Shown here: positions 17,155 through 23,993 of the stretch, piece after piece
How positions within the stretch are numbered: the stretch's first letter is position 1
Layout of the letters: every line of letters starts with the position of its first letter
Assembly (NCBI RefSeq): GCF_902859745.1
Contig: NZ_CADIJW010000056.1
Span: 1 to 33,843 of the forward strand
From: Achromobacter dolens
Lineage (GTDB): Bacteria > Pseudomonadota > Gammaproteobacteria > Burkholderiales > Burkholderiaceae_B
Direction: 5' to 3'
Length of the DNA stretch: 33,843 bases
Notes under the pieces: generated by a model
Database searches by the model: none
The model's input: the letters and a program-made list of their open reading frames with translations, nothing else
Told to the model about the DNA's origin: nothing
Translations under genes and position numbers: made by a program

Positions 17155-17214
17155 AAATAACCCGTCATTTCTCATCCAATTCACGTATTGCCAAGCGGCG
17201 CGGGCTTCTACAAT
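17155..17214 (+). promoter_or_regulatory. Candidate class II promoter and activator site for flgA
   Basis: The elements read AAATAACC (17155-17162), 21 bases, CGTATTGCC (17184-17192), 16 bases, TACAAT (17209-17214). AAATAACC is followed at once by CGTCATTT, forming an inverted repeat AAATAAC-CC-GTCATTT. The first element resembles the AAATA(A/G)CG core of enteric FlhDC boxes, although the full two-box spacing is not reproduced. An equivalent arrangement precedes flhB at 25204-25264. The predicted transcription start falls at the flgA ATG itself. Confidence 0.4.
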
Positions 17215-17220
17215 TCGGAC

Positions 17221-17931
17221 ATGAGGAAATTCCCCGCAAATCTCCGCGCGCGCGCCGCCTGCCTGGCCGCCCTGCTGCTGGCCCCGGCGGCCCAGGCGCA
17301 GGACGCCGCCGTCCAGGCGCCCGAGGCGATCATCATCGCCGCGCAGACCTATTTGCTGGAACAACTGGCCTCCCTGCCCGGCCAGGCCTCGGTGAGCATC
17401 GATCCGCCGCGGGCGGAGCGCCTGGCGCCGTGCGATACTTTGTCCCCATTTATGCCGTCCGGCATGAAGCTGCGCTCGCGCATGACGGTCGGCGTGCGCT
17501 GCAACGCGCCCAAGCCCTGGACCACTTACGTGCAGGCCACGGTCAGCGTGCCGGGCTACTACTATGTCGCGTCGCGCATGATCGCGGCGGGCCAGGCCCT
17601 GACGCCCGCCGACCTGGCGCCGCGCGACGGCGACCTGGTGGCCCTGCCCCCGGGGGTCATCACCAATCCCGATACGGTGGTCGGCATGACCGCGGCCTAC
17701 CGGATCAACGCCGGCCAACCGGTCAAGGGCGCCGCCCTGCGCAACGCCCAATCGGTGGTGCGCGGCTCGAACGTCCGTATCAACGCCCGCGGCAAGGGTT
17801 TCGTGGTCAGCAGCGAGGGGCAGGCCCTGGACAATGCGGCGCCGGGCGCCACGGTCCAGGTCCGCACCGCCAACGGACAGGTGGTCAGCGGCGTGGTGCG
17901 CAACGCAGGCCTGGTCGAAATACAACTTTAG
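17221..17931 (+). CDS. flgA: FlgA, periplasmic P-ring assembly chaperone
   Basis: The protein has 236 residues from ATG 17221. It has a Sec signal peptide (residues 1-26, cleavage after AQA) and an FlgA-type N-domain (about 35-110, with the two cysteines of VRC and the APCDTL segment). A C-terminal SAF domain (about 112-235) includes YYYVASRMIAAGQALTPADL and the end GQVVSGVVRNAGLVEIQL. FlgA helps FlgI fold and assemble into the P ring. It is transcribed divergently from flgB, the common arrangement. An earlier in-frame ATG at 17188 would add 11 residues before the signal peptide and is unlikely. No Shine-Dalgarno sequence precedes the chosen start, which may be leaderless. Confidence 0.95.
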   Translation: MRKFPANLRARAACLAALLLAPAAQAQDAAVQAPEAIIIAAQTYLLEQLASLPGQASVSIDPPRAERLAPCDTLSPFMPSGMKLRSRMTVGVRCNAPKPWTTYVQATVSVPGYYYVASRMIAAGQALTPADLAPRDGDLVALPPGVITNPDTVVGMTAAYRINAGQPVKGAALRNAQSVVRGSNVRINARGKGFVVSSEGQALDNAAPGATVQVRTANGQVVSGVVRNAGLVEIQL

Positions 17932-17972
17932 GCAATGTTACATATCGCGTTGCGGCTAGCGCCCTCCTACCC

Positions 17973-17999
17973 TAAAGTTCCTTCCGACCCGGTCGTTAC
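17973..17999 (+). promoter_or_regulatory. Sigma-28 (FliA)-type promoter for flgMN
   Basis: TAAAGTTC (17973-17980), an 11-base spacer, then GTCGTTAC (17992-17999). The -35 matches the FliA consensus at 7 of 8 positions and the -10 at 5 of 8, at exact spacing. It lies between flgA and flgM, about 60 bases before the flgM start. Late FliA-driven expression of flgMN from an internal promoter is known in enteric bacteria. Confidence 0.75.
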
Positions 18000-18058
18000 A
18001 GAGACATAAGTAGGCGGAGCCGTCGCAAACCGACCCAGGACGCCCTGCGGAGAAAACC

Positions 18059-18352
18059 TTGAAAATCAATTCGACAACCAACCGGCCCATCTCGGCAGAT
18101 GCGGTCAGCCCTCGCGCCGAGTCCGCGGTCGCTCAGGCCTACGGCGCCGGCAGCGGCAGTGGCGCCAGCAGCTCGCAGGTCGCGCTGAGCTCGGCCTCGC
18201 GCAAGATGCTGGCCCTGCAAGACGGTTCGAACGACATCAACGTCGAGCGCGTCGCCGCGATTCGCGCCGCCATCGCCTCGGGCCAGCTCAAGATCGACAC
18301 CAGCCGCATCGCCGATGGCCTGATCGCCAGCGCCCGTGACCTGCTGAAGTAA
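18059..18352 (+). CDS. flgM: FlgM, anti-sigma-28 factor
   Basis: This 97-residue protein starts at a TTG codon (18059-18061), with GGAG at 18049-18052 and a 6-base spacer. No ATG is available before the conserved sequence MKINSTTNRPISAD. The N-terminal half is Ser/Ala/Gly-rich and probably disordered. The C-terminal half carries the FlgM helices (VALSSASRKMLALQ, then NDINVERVAAIRAAIASGQ and IADGLIASARDLL) that bind FliA. FlgM holds FliA inactive until it is exported through the finished hook-basal body. It is followed by flgN 46 bases later. Confidence 0.96.
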   Translation: MKINSTTNRPISADAVSPRAESAVAQAYGAGSGSGASSSQVALSSASRKMLALQDGSNDINVERVAAIRAAIASGQLKIDTSRIADGLIASARDLLK

Positions 18353-18398
18353 TACTGCCTTTGCAAGATCGCCGTTTTTTCGACCCGTCCGCCCGAGT

Positions 18399-18881
18399 AT
18401 GACCATGAGCCCTGTCGAATCCCTGCAAGCCTGCATGAAGCAGGAAGATGCCCTGATCACCGAGTTTTCCGCCATCCTGGAAGAAGAAACCAAGGTGCTG
18501 GTCGGGCCGGGCAACGTCGACGCGCTGCATGACATCACCGAGCGCAAGGGCAATATCGCCCAGCAGTTGGTCGACCTCAGCCACACGCGCGATGGCCTGC
18601 TCGCCGAAATCGGCCTGCCCGCCGGCCATGCCGGCACCGAGCAGGCCGCCGTGCAGCACCCACAACTGTCCGACGTCTGGCAGGCGCTGCTGGCCAAGTC
18701 GGCATCGGCCAACGAAATCAATATGCGCAACGGCGCCCTGATCGACGTGCACCTGCGCTATACCCAGCAATCGCTGGACGCACTGCGTCAGATCGGCGGC
18801 CTGGGCGGCACCTCGACCTACGACGCCCAGGGCCGCGGCGCCCGCGCCACGCCGGGCCGCAAGCCCATCGTCGCCGGCTGA
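18399..18881 (+). CDS. flgN: FlgN, export chaperone for FlgK and FlgL
   Basis: This 160-residue, mostly helical acidic protein has FlgN-like features: CMKQEDALITEFSAILEEETKVLVGPG, ITERKGNIAQQLVDLS and, near the C-terminus, LRYTQQSLDALRQI. FlgN-family proteins bind the hook-filament junction proteins in the cytoplasm and deliver them to the export gate. ATG 18399 has a second in-frame ATG two codons later (18405), so the exact start is uncertain by two residues. It lies directly behind flgM, the canonical pair, and is the last gene of the plus-strand group before a shared terminator. Confidence 0.94.
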   Translation: MTMSPVESLQACMKQEDALITEFSAILEEETKVLVGPGNVDALHDITERKGNIAQQLVDLSHTRDGLLAEIGLPAGHAGTEQAAVQHPQLSDVWQALLAKSASANEINMRNGALIDVHLRYTQQSLDALRQIGGLGGTSTYDAQGRGARATPGRKPIVAG

Positions 18882-18907
18882 GCCGGATCCCGACATCCCA
18901 ATACAAA

Positions 18908-18927
18908 CAGCCCGCTTTCGCGGGCTG
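18908..18927. terminator. Bidirectional terminator between flgN and flhF
   Basis: A perfect 8-bp stem CAGCCCGC/GCGGGCTG surrounds a four-base loop. On the plus strand it is followed by CTTGCATT, and on the minus strand by TTTGTATT. It sits between convergent flgN and flhF and probably ends both transcripts, more efficiently for flhF. Confidence 0.8.
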
Positions 18928-18957
18928 CTTGCATTGAAGGCCCCGCGTCGAAGCGCC

Positions 18958-21873
18958 CTAGACGCCGCCGGCCATCTCCAGCATCGCGAACATCTTCAAC
19001 AGCGCGACCGGCAGCAGGCGTCCGGACAGCTTGCGCTCCGGGCTGACGACGCCGGCCAGGGTGGCGCGCACGCCGTCCGCCGCCGAGGCATGCGCCAACT
19101 GCCAGCAGGCCGCGCCCAACTGGCCGGCCATCAGCGACTGCCGCGCCAGCGTATGCGCGCCATCGACCGCGGGCAGCGCCTGCCAGGCATTGGCCATGTA
19201 GCGGAACCCGGCGCGCGCCTCTTCCTGCAGCACCAGCCAGCGCGCCACCGTGGCGGCGTCCGCCTGGCCGGCGGCAAGGTTGGTCAGGCCGAACAACTGG
19301 CCGGCCACTTCGCCACTGGCGGTATCGATCAGGCGGGCGCACACCAGGCGGAAGCGGGTTTCGTCGCCGCGGCCAGGCAGGCCGATCTCGGTGCCCGAGG
19401 CCCACAGCGCCAACGGCGCCGGACGGGTGCCGGGCACGGCGCGCAGGCCGGGCATGTCGCCCGGCTGGCCCACCGGCAGATAGCCGACACTCTTGCCCAC
19501 CGCGTTCAGATTGGTCGGACATTCGTCCTGGATCACGCGCATGCCGCCCGGGCTGCGCGCCACCCACGACACGCCCTGCTCGCTCAGGCTCTGCCACAGC
19601 GCCGAGGTGCCGGCTTCCAGCATGTGCACGGCCGGCACCTGGGCCAGTTGTTCGTTCAGCCAGCGCACCCGCGCCTCCAGGGCCAGCGCCGTGTCCGGCT
19701 GCGCGGCGGCGGCCGGCGCGAACGACGACAACATGCCATGGGGCAGCACCAACTGCTGCGCAGGCGCGGCCAGGGCCGCGCCGCGATCGCTCATCAGCAC
19801 CGCGCTCAGCAACGTGCCCCCGGGCAAGGCCTCGCCCTTCATGCTGGCCTTGCCGTGCATGACCAGCAGATTGCGGCTGCAAGTGGTTGAGAATTCGCGC
19901 CGCACCATCGCCAGCGGCGTTTCGCCCAGCGCCGCGAGGCTCGACCCCGCGCCGTCGCTGACATACTCGCGCCACGAGGCGCGGGCCTGCACGCAGGCAG
20001 GGTCGCTGTCGAGCCAGCTCAGGGTGTCGTCCAGGTTCTGCGCGGCTTCGATCGTGCCGGCGCCGCCCTGCGGACGCAGGATCGCCGAAGCCAGCAATTG
20101 GCGGCGGCGCGCGGGATCGACACTCGCTTCGGTCTCGCGCGACGTCGACCACAGCGACGCCATGTCCGCCTCGCTGGGCGAATACAGGGCGCGGGCGCGC
20201 TCGACCATGGCGAAGGCGCGATCGATGAGCGCGTCGGCGCGCGCCAGCTCCAGGTGCTCCGGCACCTTCTGGCCGATCGACGAATAGTGGATGGGCAGGC
20301 GGTGGCGGATCGCCGTGTCCAGTGCCGCACCCAGGCGCGAAGCCTCGTCGAGCTTGGTGATGATGCAGCCGGCCACGTCCTCGCCGACGCCGTTGCGATA
20401 GGCGTGGGCGACTTCGTCGAGCGTGTCGCCCTGGCTGGCGGCGTTGAGCACCAGCAGGCGGCGCACCGGCTTGCCGGCGTTGCACAGCATCGCGGCCTGC
20501 TCGGCCACCTGGCGGTCGCGCTGGCTGATGCCGGTGGTGTCGATCAGCACGATCTTGCGGTTGCCCAGTTCGGCCAGGATGCGGCGCAGCTCGCCGGCAT
20601 CGCGCACCGAGTGGGCCGGCACGCCCATCAGGCGACCATAGATCTGCAACTGCTCGAGCGCCCCGATCCGGAAATTGTCGGTGGTCAGCATCGCCACCTG
20701 CTCGCGGCCTTCGCGCGCGACGCAGCGCGCCGCCAGCTTGGCCAGCGTGGTGGTCTTGCCGACGCCGGTCGGGCCGACCAGCGCGTACACGCCGCCGCCC
20801 AGGAATTCATCTTCCGAGCCCAGCACCGGCAGGTGCGTTACCAGTTCATTGCGGGCCCAGGCCAGCGCGGATTCGGCGCTCATGCCCTGCGGCATGCGCT
20901 CGACCAGCGCGCGGACCAGCTTGGTGCTGAAACCGGCGTCCAGCAGGCTGCGGAACAAGGCGGCGCCCGCCGGCTCGCGGCCCGGCCCCTGGCGTCCGCC
21001 CCACAGCAAGCCGTCCATGCGGCTTTCGAGCGCGCCGCGCAAGGCGCTGATGGCGTCCTGCAAGCCCGCCGCCGCATCGCTGGGCAGCGCCGCGGGCGGC
21101 ACCCCCGGACCATTGCGCAGCGGCGCATCCGGCATGCGCGCCATCGGCGACGGCGCCACGGGCGGCACCTCTCGCGCCGGCGGCAAGGCCGGCATTTCCA
21201 TCCGCACCGGCGCGGCGGGCGCCATCACCGCGGGCGCGGCCGCTTCCGCCGTCACGGCGGGCGGCGCCTGACGCGCGACGGGTTCCGCCGACACCTCCGG
21301 CTCGGGCTGAGACTGCGCGGCGTAGGCCGACTGGTAGGCGGCGATCGAACGCGACGGCACCGCGTAGGCGGGCTGCGCATCGGCGACGGGCGCAGGCGGC
21401 GCTCCGTAGGCCGGTTGCGAGACGCTCGGCGCCGCACCATAGGCGGGTTGCGGCGCTGCGGCAGGCGGCGTGCCGTAGGCGGGTCGCGGCGCGACCGGCT
21501 GCGGCGCGGCGGCGGCCGGCGCGACATAACCGGACTGCGCGCCATAAGGCGGTTGCGAGGCCGTGGTCGGGGTGGCGCCATAGGGAGGCGGCGCCAGGTT
21601 GGCGGGCGCGGCGTGACCGTACGGCGCGGGCGCCTGCGGCGGCACCGGCGCGGCCGGAGCGCGAGCCGGCGCGTGGCCGTCGGCATACCCCTGCGGCGTC
21701 GGCGTCTGCGCCTGCGGCGACGCGTCGTCGAACGCGCCCTCCACCGTGGCCAGCACCTCGATGCCGCCATCGACGCTGCGGTTCGACACGATCAGCGCGT
21801 CGGGACCGAGCACCTGGCGCACCTGGCGCATGACGTCACGGCTGTTCGCGCCAAAGAAGCGACTTATTTTCAT
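18958..21873 (-). CDS. flhF: FlhF, SRP-type GTPase, with a large C-terminal extension
   Basis: This 971-residue protein is about twice the usual FlhF length (roughly 370-500). Residues 1-50 are the conserved FlhF start (MKISRFFGANSRDVMRQVRQ). Residues about 51-270 form a Pro/Ala-rich linker with repeated PPYG/PAYG units. The helical N domain is about 271-350 and the SRP-type G domain about 360-565. The latter carries the P-loop GPTGVGKTTT (367-376), TTDNFRIGALEQLQ, DTTG (445-448) and TKLDEAS (506-512). Residues about 566-971 match nothing I recognise; they lack Walker motifs and clear membrane segments. In polar flagellates FlhF sets the flagellar position, with FlhG as its regulator. No flhG follows: flgN lies convergently next. 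The start overlaps the flhA stop by ATGA. Confidence 0.95.
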   Translation of the reverse strand: MKISRFFGANSRDVMRQVRQVLGPDALIVSNRSVDGGIEVLATVEGAFDDASPQAQTPTPQGYADGHAPARAPAAPVPPQAPAPYGHAAPANLAPPPYGATPTTASQPPYGAQSGYVAPAAAAPQPVAPRPAYGTPPAAAPQPAYGAAPSVSQPAYGAPPAPVADAQPAYAVPSRSIAAYQSAYAAQSQPEPEVSAEPVARQAPPAVTAEAAAPAVMAPAAPVRMEMPALPPAREVPPVAPSPMARMPDAPLRNGPGVPPAALPSDAAAGLQDAISALRGALESRMDGLLWGGRQGPGREPAGAALFRSLLDAGFSTKLVRALVERMPQGMSAESALAWARNELVTHLPVLGSEDEFLGGGVYALVGPTGVGKTTTLAKLAARCVAREGREQVAMLTTDNFRIGALEQLQIYGRLMGVPAHSVRDAGELRRILAELGNRKIVLIDTTGISQRDRQVAEQAAMLCNAGKPVRRLLVLNAASQGDTLDEVAHAYRNGVGEDVAGCIITKLDEASRLGAALDTAIRHRLPIHYSSIGQKVPEHLELARADALIDRAFAMVERARALYSPSEADMASLWSTSRETEASVDPARRRQLLASAILRPQGGAGTIEAAQNLDDTLSWLDSDPACVQARASWREYVSDGAGSSLAALGETPLAMVRREFSTTCSRNLLVMHGKASMKGEALPGGTLLSAVLMSDRGAALAAPAQQLVLPHGMLSSFAPAAAAQPDTALALEARVRWLNEQLAQVPAVHMLEAGTSALWQSLSEQGVSWVARSPGGMRVIQDECPTNLNAVGKSVGYLPVGQPGDMPGLRAVPGTRPAPLALWASGTEIGLPGRGDETRFRLVCARLIDTASGEVAGQLFGLTNLAAGQADAATVARWLVLQEEARAGFRYMANAWQALPAVDGAHTLARQSLMAGQLGAACWQLAHASAADGVRATLAGVVSPERKLSGRLLPVALLKMFAMLEMAGGV

Positions 21874-23990
21874 TGACCATTACCTCCGCCGATGAGCGCC
21901 GTCACACGGACCATGCGCTCATCCGGAATTTCCGTATTCGACAACACGCCCAACTGCGGCAGGTGGTGGCGCAGGAAGCGCGACAGCGGCGCGCGCAGCA
22001 CCGGCGACACCAGCAGCACCGGCGCGTTGCCCTGCGATTCCTGGCGCTCGACCGCCGCCTGGGTTTCGCGCAGCAGGGTATCCGCCAGGCCAGGCTCCAG
22101 GCCGCCGCTGGTGGTGAGCGCCTGCGACAGCACGCGTTCGAGCTTGACGTCCAGGCCGATCACGCGCAGTTCGCCCTCGCCCGGGAACCATTGCTGGGTG
22201 ATGGCGCGACCCAATGACCGGCGCGTCAGCGCGATCAGCTCGTTGATGTCGGGCTGGCCGCCCGTGCCGGCCGCCAGCGCCGCCAGGCGCGGACCGTGCT
22301 CGGACAGGGTGTCGATGATGGTGCGCATGTCGCGGATCGGCACTTCCTCGGCCAGCAGGCCCTGCAGCACCTTCTGCAAGGCGGTGAGCGACAGCGTCTT
22401 GGGCACCAGGTCTTCGACCAGCTTGGGCGCGTCGCGGCCGATGCGGTCCAGCAACTGCTGCACTTCCTGGCGGCCCAGCAGGTTGGAGCCGTGGCGGTGC
22501 ATCAGGTGGTTCAGGTGGGTGGCGACCACGGTGCCGGCATCCACCACCGTGTAACCGACCACCTGGGCCTGGTCGCGCAGGCTGCCGTCGATCCACAGCG
22601 CCGGCAGGCCAAAGGCCGGGTCGGTGGTGGGCGTGCCCTTGATCTGCATAGTCACGCCGCCCGGGTCGATCGCCAGCCACTGGCCCGGCATCGCCACGCC
22701 GTGGCCGATCTCGACGCCGGACAGCAGGATGCGGTAATCGTTGGGCTTGAGTTCGAGGTTGTCGCGGATATGCACCACCGGCGGCAGGAAACCCACGTCC
22801 TGGGCGAATTTCTTGCGCAGGCTGCGGATGCGGTGCAGCAGCTCGCCGTTCTGGGCGTGGTCGACCAGCGGGATCAGGCGGTAGCCGACCTCCAGGCCGA
22901 GCTGGTCCACCATCGAGACGTCATCCCAACTGGCTTCGGCCGCGGCGGCCTGCGCCTGCGTCACGGCCTGCTGCGGCACCTCGCTGGCCGCCACCTCGGC
23001 GGCCTTGCGCCGCTTGTGCATCGCCCAGCCGCCCCAGGCCAGCGCGCCGGCCAGCGTCAGGAAGGCGATGTGCGGCATGTTGGGGATCAGGCCCATGATG
23101 CCGATGATGCCGGCCGTCAGGAACATCACGCTGGGGTTGGAGAACAGTTGGCTGATGATCTGCTGGCCAATGTCCTGGTCGGTCGACACGCGCGACACCA
23201 CCACGCCGGCGGCGGTCGAGATCACCAGCGCCGGGATCTGCGCCACCAGGCCGTCGCCGATGGTCAGCAGCGTGTAGACGCGGGCCGAGTCGCTCATCGA
23301 CATGTCGTGCTGGGCCACGCCCACGATCAGGCCGCCGATGATGTTGATCGCCATGATCAGCAGGCCGGCGATGGCGTCGCCGCGCACGAATTTGCTGGCG
23401 CCGTCCATCGAGCCGAAGAAGTCGGATTCCTGCGACACCTCGGCGCGGCGCTTGCGGGCCTCGTCCTCGCCGATCAGGCCGGCGTTCAGGTCGGCGTCGA
23501 TGGCCATCTGCTTGCCCGGCATCGCGTCCAGGGTGAAACGCGCGCCGACTTCGGCGATCCGCCCCGCGCCCTTGGTGATGACGATGAAGTTGATGATGGT
23601 CAGGATGATGAAGACGATGATGCCGACGGCAAAGTTGCCGCCCACCAGGAAATGACCGAAGGCCTCGATCACCTTGCCCGCCGCGTCCGGGCCGGTGTGG
23701 CCGTGCAGCAGCACCACCCGGGTCGAGGCGACGTTCAGCGACAGGCGCAGCAGCGTGGCGAACAGCAGCACGGCCGGGAAGGCGGCGAAGTCCAGCGGCT
23801 TGCGGGTGAACATGGCCACCAGCAGGATCATCACCGACAGCGCGATGTTGAAGGTGAACAGCAGGTCCAGCAGGAAGGTGGGCAGCGGCAGCACCATCAT
23901 GCCCAGCACCATCACGATCAGGATGGGACCGGCCAGGAGCCGCGCGTGCGTGGCTCCGTTGCTTTTCAACATGGTGAGCAGAGCGCTCAT
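21870..23990 (-). CDS. flhA: FlhA, flagellar export gate protein
   Basis: This 706-residue protein has about eight hydrophobic segments in the first roughly 330 residues and a large cytoplasmic C-terminal domain that forms the nonameric ring binding export chaperones. The FHIPEP-family signature is clear: GAGRIAEVGARFTLDAMPGK, then QMAIDADLNAGLIGEDEARK and SQESDFFGSMDGASKFVRGD. Later segments include YRLIPLVDHAQNGELLHRIR. Length is typical (about 690-710). It begins 3 bases after the flhB stop and overlaps flhF by 4 bases, so flhB-flhA-flhF is one tightly coupled operon. Confidence 0.98.
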   Translation of the reverse strand: MSALLTMLKSNGATHARLLAGPILIVMVLGMMVLPLPTFLLDLLFTFNIALSVMILLVAMFTRKPLDFAAFPAVLLFATLLRLSLNVASTRVVLLHGHTGPDAAGKVIEAFGHFLVGGNFAVGIIVFIILTIINFIVITKGAGRIAEVGARFTLDAMPGKQMAIDADLNAGLIGEDEARKRRAEVSQESDFFGSMDGASKFVRGDAIAGLLIMAINIIGGLIVGVAQHDMSMSDSARVYTLLTIGDGLVAQIPALVISTAAGVVVSRVSTDQDIGQQIISQLFSNPSVMFLTAGIIGIMGLIPNMPHIAFLTLAGALAWGGWAMHKRRKAAEVAASEVPQQAVTQAQAAAAEASWDDVSMVDQLGLEVGYRLIPLVDHAQNGELLHRIRSLRKKFAQDVGFLPPVVHIRDNLELKPNDYRILLSGVEIGHGVAMPGQWLAIDPGGVTMQIKGTPTTDPAFGLPALWIDGSLRDQAQVVGYTVVDAGTVVATHLNHLMHRHGSNLLGRQEVQQLLDRIGRDAPKLVEDLVPKTLSLTALQKVLQGLLAEEVPIRDMRTIIDTLSEHGPRLAALAAGTGGQPDINELIALTRRSLGRAITQQWFPGEGELRVIGLDVKLERVLSQALTTSGGLEPGLADTLLRETQAAVERQESQGNAPVLLVSPVLRAPLSRFLRHHLPQLGVLSNTEIPDERMVRVTALIGGGNGQ

Positions 23991-23993
23991 TCC

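Noticed and set aside
18958-20178. FlhF C-terminal extension as a fused FlhG
   Set aside because: No MinD-type P-loop, no switch motifs and no membrane-targeting helix are visible, so a simple FlhF-FlhG fusion is not supported.
20098-21876. A 592-codon plus-strand open frame opposite flhF
   Set aside because: The translation is an Arg/His/Gly-rich shadow of the flhF linker and GTPase; there is no ribosome-binding site, and it runs out at the flhF start.
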